Positions 4,966 through 7,375 of a stretch of 7,375 nt of DNA are shown piece after piece (the first letter of the stretch is position 1; every line of letters begins with the position of its first letter). The notes under the pieces are model-generated. The model made no database searches. It saw only the letters and a program-made list of their open reading frames with translations, and was not told the DNA's origin. Location: positions 1-7,375 of the forward strand of contig DSDR01000263.1 in assembly GCA_011048645.1 (NCBI GenBank), read 5' to 3'. The stretch comes from Phycisphaerales bacterium. Lineage in GTDB: Bacteria; Planctomycetota; Phycisphaerae; Sedimentisphaerales; Anaerohalosphaeraceae. A program made the translations under genes and the position numbers.

Positions 4966-6291
4966 ATGTTAACACGTTTGATTATGATAGGCTGGATTAC
5001 GCTGGCGTCATCGGCATTCGTCTCGCTTGCCGTGGCCGAAACCCCGCAGGTTGCGGGCAAGCCCACCGAGGCCGAGTTTCCATTCGTGGCCGAGGCGACC
5101 GCCAACGATGTCTTTGTGCGCTCCGGTCGCGGGCCGGGATATTACCACTGCGGCAAAATCAATCGCGGCGACAGGGTGACCGTGGTCGAAGAGATCGGCG
5201 GCTGGGCCAAAATTCTGCCGCTGCCGGAACATTACTCCTGGATACATAAAAACTATCTCAAACTTAATCCGCAGAATCCCGCCGTCGGAACCGTCACAAC
5301 GGTCGGCGGCGAAACCGTTCGGGTCTGGGCCGGCTCGGATTACATCGAACCGATACGTTCGTTCAGCATTCAGGTTCGTCTGAACGACGGCGAGGTTGTC
5401 GAGTTATTCGATCCCGCGCAGCCCGACACCGGCGATTATTACAAAATCAAAGTGCCGTCCGGCGGCTATCTGTGGGTCAACAGCGAGTTTTTGCGTTATG
5501 TCGGGCCGTACGAACCGAAGCCTGAACCGGAGGCGGAAAAACCCGAACCGGCTGAGCAAAAACCGCTGACGCTTGAGGAACGGCTCGGCGTGGACGAAAC
5601 CACACCGCCGACGCCGGCGGCCAAACCGACCCCGCCGGACAAAGAAGACGAACAAGAAGACCAGGGCGAGGAAACCGCTGAATCGCAAGAGTCGTCCGAA
5701 GAGGCAAAGCCTGAACAACCTGCGACCGCTGAGCCTTCAAAAGAAACCCTCTATTTGCAGCAGTGCTATGATCTATCAGAGAAAATCAACGCCGAACTGA
5801 AAAAGCCGATTACCGAGCAGGATTACAGCGAATACAAAAATCAATTGACCGCCCTTCTCGACGATCCGCAGGCGGGCAAAGCCGACGTGTACGCCAAACT
5901 TCTTCTGGAACGCATTGAGCGTTTCGAGCTGGCTATCGGCGTCTCGCAGACGCTCAAAGAACAGGATCAGCGGCTTGAGCAGATTAAAGCGCAAATCGAA
6001 AGGGCGCATCAGGCGCAATTGCAACGTATTCCCGATCCGGCGGAAGTGCCGCTGTTTACCGGCACGGTTCGGCCGTCATTTGTTTATACGGGCCGAACCG
6101 GCCAGCGGCGTTATCTGCTGACCGACGGCAGCGGGCGGATTGTGTGCTATATGGCGCCGGCCGGGCCGGAAATCGCAGGTCGTCTGGAGCAGCTCGTCGG
6201 CAGTTCAATCGGGATCCGCGGCAACGTCATCAGCGATCCGAAGGCGCTGGTCACCGTCGTGTCGGTCACGAACATTGTCACAACCGAGTAA
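4966..6291 (+). CDS. Exported protein with two bacterial SH3-like domains, acidic proline-rich linker and coiled coil
   Basis: The function is unknown. From the ATG at 4966 the product is 441 residues and starts with a signal peptide (TRLIMIGWITLASSAFVSLAVA, likely cleavage after A24), so it acts in the periplasm or at the envelope. Residues about 40-100 form a bacterial SH3 domain (VFVRSGRGPGYYHCGKINRGDRVTVVEE...WAKI...SWIHKNYLKL). About 107-180 form a second, divergent SH3-like unit ending in GGYLWVNSEFLRYVG. Such domains often bind cell-wall peptides. Residues about 183-260 are a Pro/Glu/Lys-rich disordered linker. About 262-355 are helical and partly coiled coil. About 362-440 form a beta-rich C-terminal domain (FTGTVRP...YLLTDGSGRIVCYM...GIRGNV) that may be OB-like. 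The diadenylate cyclase gene follows after 16 bp, so the two are probably cotranscribed. Domain calls are from pattern recognition only. Confidence 0.85.
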   Translation: MLTRLIMIGWITLASSAFVSLAVAETPQVAGKPTEAEFPFVAEATANDVFVRSGRGPGYYHCGKINRGDRVTVVEEIGGWAKILPLPEHYSWIHKNYLKLNPQNPAVGTVTTVGGETVRVWAGSDYIEPIRSFSIQVRLNDGEVVELFDPAQPDTGDYYKIKVPSGGYLWVNSEFLRYVGPYEPKPEPEAEKPEPAEQKPLTLEERLGVDETTPPTPAAKPTPPDKEDEQEDQGEETAESQESSEEAKPEQPATAEPSKETLYLQQCYDLSEKINAELKKPITEQDYSEYKNQLTALLDDPQAGKADVYAKLLLERIERFELAIGVSQTLKEQDQRLEQIKAQIERAHQAQLQRIPDPAEVPLFTGTVRPSFVYTGRTGQRRYLLTDGSGRIVCYMAPAGPEIAGRLEQLVGSSIGIRGNVISDPKALVTVVSVTNIVTTE

Positions 6292-6307
6292 CACGGTAGG
6301 CGTTGAT

Positions 6308-7261
6308 ATGAGCGGCGACGAATCCAGCGTCAAAGACCATTCATCGTCGGCCAATACGGCAAAAAGCATTGCGATGGAACACATCAACGCGGCGATGATT
6401 TGCCATGCACGCCAAATCGCCGAAGAAATCGGTGCGCATGCGCTGGTGGTGTATATCGACGTTGTCAAATCGCGCGACAATCTCAAAACACTGTGTCAAG
6501 ACCCGCGATGCATCCTGGCCGTGCGCGGCAAAGAGACGCGGGATGATTTAAGTGTGCTTCAAAGCGGTCAGATGAAAGTGTTGCAACTTCCCGACTTGAA
6601 ACTGAACCGCCACAGCCAGATGAAAGTCGCCGCGATGATCGCCCTTTCGCAGGGATTGATTCAGCGCAATCAATTGCTGGTCTTTTTGTCCGGCTCGCCG
6701 AAGTACGGTATTTTTGACAACCTGGCGGTGGTTGATCTGGATCGTGAAATTGAAATGTTCTCGTTCGGGAATCTGGATATCGCCGATCAGATCGTTCAGC
6801 CGGCGGTTTTTGAGCGGCTGCTGACGCTTGCGCTGGAACTGGCCCAGGAAGGCAAAGAAGGCAAACCCATCGGCACGGTGTTCGTCCTGGGCGACCACGA
6901 AAAGGTGCTGGGCATGTCCAGCCAGATGATCATCAATCCGTTTGCCGGCGTGCCGGAAGCCGAACGCAACATTCTCGATCCGGCGATGAAGGAAACGATT
7001 CGGGAATTTTCCGCGCTGGACGGGGCGTTTATTATTCGCGACGACGGCGTCATTCTGGCCGCAGGACGCCATCTTTCCCCCTCGGTAGAGACCTCGGAAC
7101 TGCCGCAGGGGCTGGGCGCCCGGCACCGCTGCGCGGCGGGCATTACCGCCCTGACCAAGGCGATTTCCGTGGCCATCTCCGAATCGACCGGCGACATACG
7201 CATCTTCAGCCGCGGCAAACTCTTTCTGGAAATCCAAAAAGCAAAACGACAGAGCATCTGA
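6308..7261 (+). CDS. Diadenylate cyclase (DAC domain), DacZ-like, makes c-di-AMP
   Basis: The predicted product condenses two ATP into cyclic di-AMP in the cytosol. The C-terminal DAC domain (about residues 190-310 of 317) has both signature motifs: DGA at 238-240 (ALDGAFIIRDDGVILAAGRHL) and RHR at 272-274 (GLGARHRCAAGITALTKA), followed by ISESTGDIRIFSRGK (290-304) with the usual acidic residue. The N-terminal half (about 20-185) has no membrane helices and no DisA-like DNA-binding part. Its ALVVYIDVVKSRDNL...VLQLPDLKLNRHSQMKVAAMIALSQGLIQRNQLLVFLSG resembles the pyruvate kinase C-terminal-like alpha/beta domain of archaeal DacZ. This makes it unlike CdaA, CdaS or DisA. ATG 6308 is the start: the frame continues upstream only inside the preceding gene. 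A weak GGTAGG lies about 9 nt upstream. It is probably translated with the SH3 gene from the promoter at 4862. Confidence 0.92.
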   Translation: MSGDESSVKDHSSSANTAKSIAMEHINAAMICHARQIAEEIGAHALVVYIDVVKSRDNLKTLCQDPRCILAVRGKETRDDLSVLQSGQMKVLQLPDLKLNRHSQMKVAAMIALSQGLIQRNQLLVFLSGSPKYGIFDNLAVVDLDREIEMFSFGNLDIADQIVQPAVFERLLTLALELAQEGKEGKPIGTVFVLGDHEKVLGMSSQMIINPFAGVPEAERNILDPAMKETIREFSALDGAFIIRDDGVILAAGRHLSPSVETSELPQGLGARHRCAAGITALTKAISVAISESTGDIRIFSRGKLFLEIQKAKRQSI

Positions 7262-7375
7262 TACACTGCCAAGTACCCTCTCGAATCCCCGCCCGACGTG
7301 CGCGGACACGCTACCGGATGCGGTTTTTATGACATGCTTTTTGATTGACCGGCATTAGAAATCAGGTAACCGTTC
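7262..7375. other. Right-edge intergenic DNA, no clear feature
   Basis: These 114 bp after the cyclase stop hold a GC-rich stretch followed by five Ts (7324-7328) with only very short potential pairings, so I do not call a terminator. No start of a further gene can be supported before the window ends. Confidence 0.4.

Noticed and set aside
7289..7330. Possible terminator after the diadenylate cyclase
   Set aside because: Only 3-4 bp pairings such as CCG/CGG can be drawn before the T5 run, which is too weak to call.

Overview
The window looks like chromosomal DNA from a Planctomycetota-like bacterium, possibly of the Phycisphaerae type. This is inferred from a PEP-CTERM sorting tail of the kind common in that group, moderate GC content, a tRNA-Leu without an encoded CCA end, and a diadenylate cyclase with an archaeal DacZ-like layout. 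No single marker gene proves it.

Layout. Positions 1-840 (minus strand) carry gcvT, the glycine-cleavage T protein, cut by the left window edge. A promoter-bearing gap with short repeats separates it from a divergent tRNA-Leu(GAG) at 992-1077. Downstream of the tRNA is a small accessory patch. It has three copies of a 10-bp TGTCAGAATA repeat and a 0.66-kb internally deleted ISL3-family insertion sequence (about 1171-1832) with recognisable terminal inverted repeats. Abutting the IS is the orphaned 3' end of a PEP-CTERM surface-protein gene (to 2157), which has no signal peptide or N-terminus. Converging on it is an intact M24 (Xaa-Pro aminopeptidase-like) metallopeptidase on the minus strand (2176-3270).

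The 383-bp gap 3274-3656 is dense with signals. It holds a minus-strand TATAAT for the peptidase, and a complete plus-strand promoter followed by an intrinsic terminator that bracket about 125 nt with no ORF (a candidate small RNA or attenuated leader). It also holds a second promoter whose -10 lies in an arm of a perfect dyad, just upstream of the next gene.

The right half, 3657-7261, is three co-directional genes. The first is a rhomboid protease with a long TPR-like cytosolic tail, the second an exported protein with two SH3-like domains, an acidic proline-rich linker and a helical segment, and the third a c-di-AMP synthase whose N-terminal domain resembles archaeal DacZ. The last two are 16 bp apart and are probably cotranscribed from a TTGACA promoter at 4862. 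In other bacteria c-di-AMP controls wall and osmotic homeostasis, so an exported SH3 protein beside a diadenylate cyclase suggests an envelope-linked signalling unit. That link is inference.

The most striking structure not explained by ordinary annotation is in the IS remnant. The transposase start codon sits in a nested hairpin (1210-1270), and the element's own promoter would start transcription inside the hairpin loop. External read-through transcripts would therefore be folded shut while native transcripts stay open. The logic is that known from IS10 and IS50.
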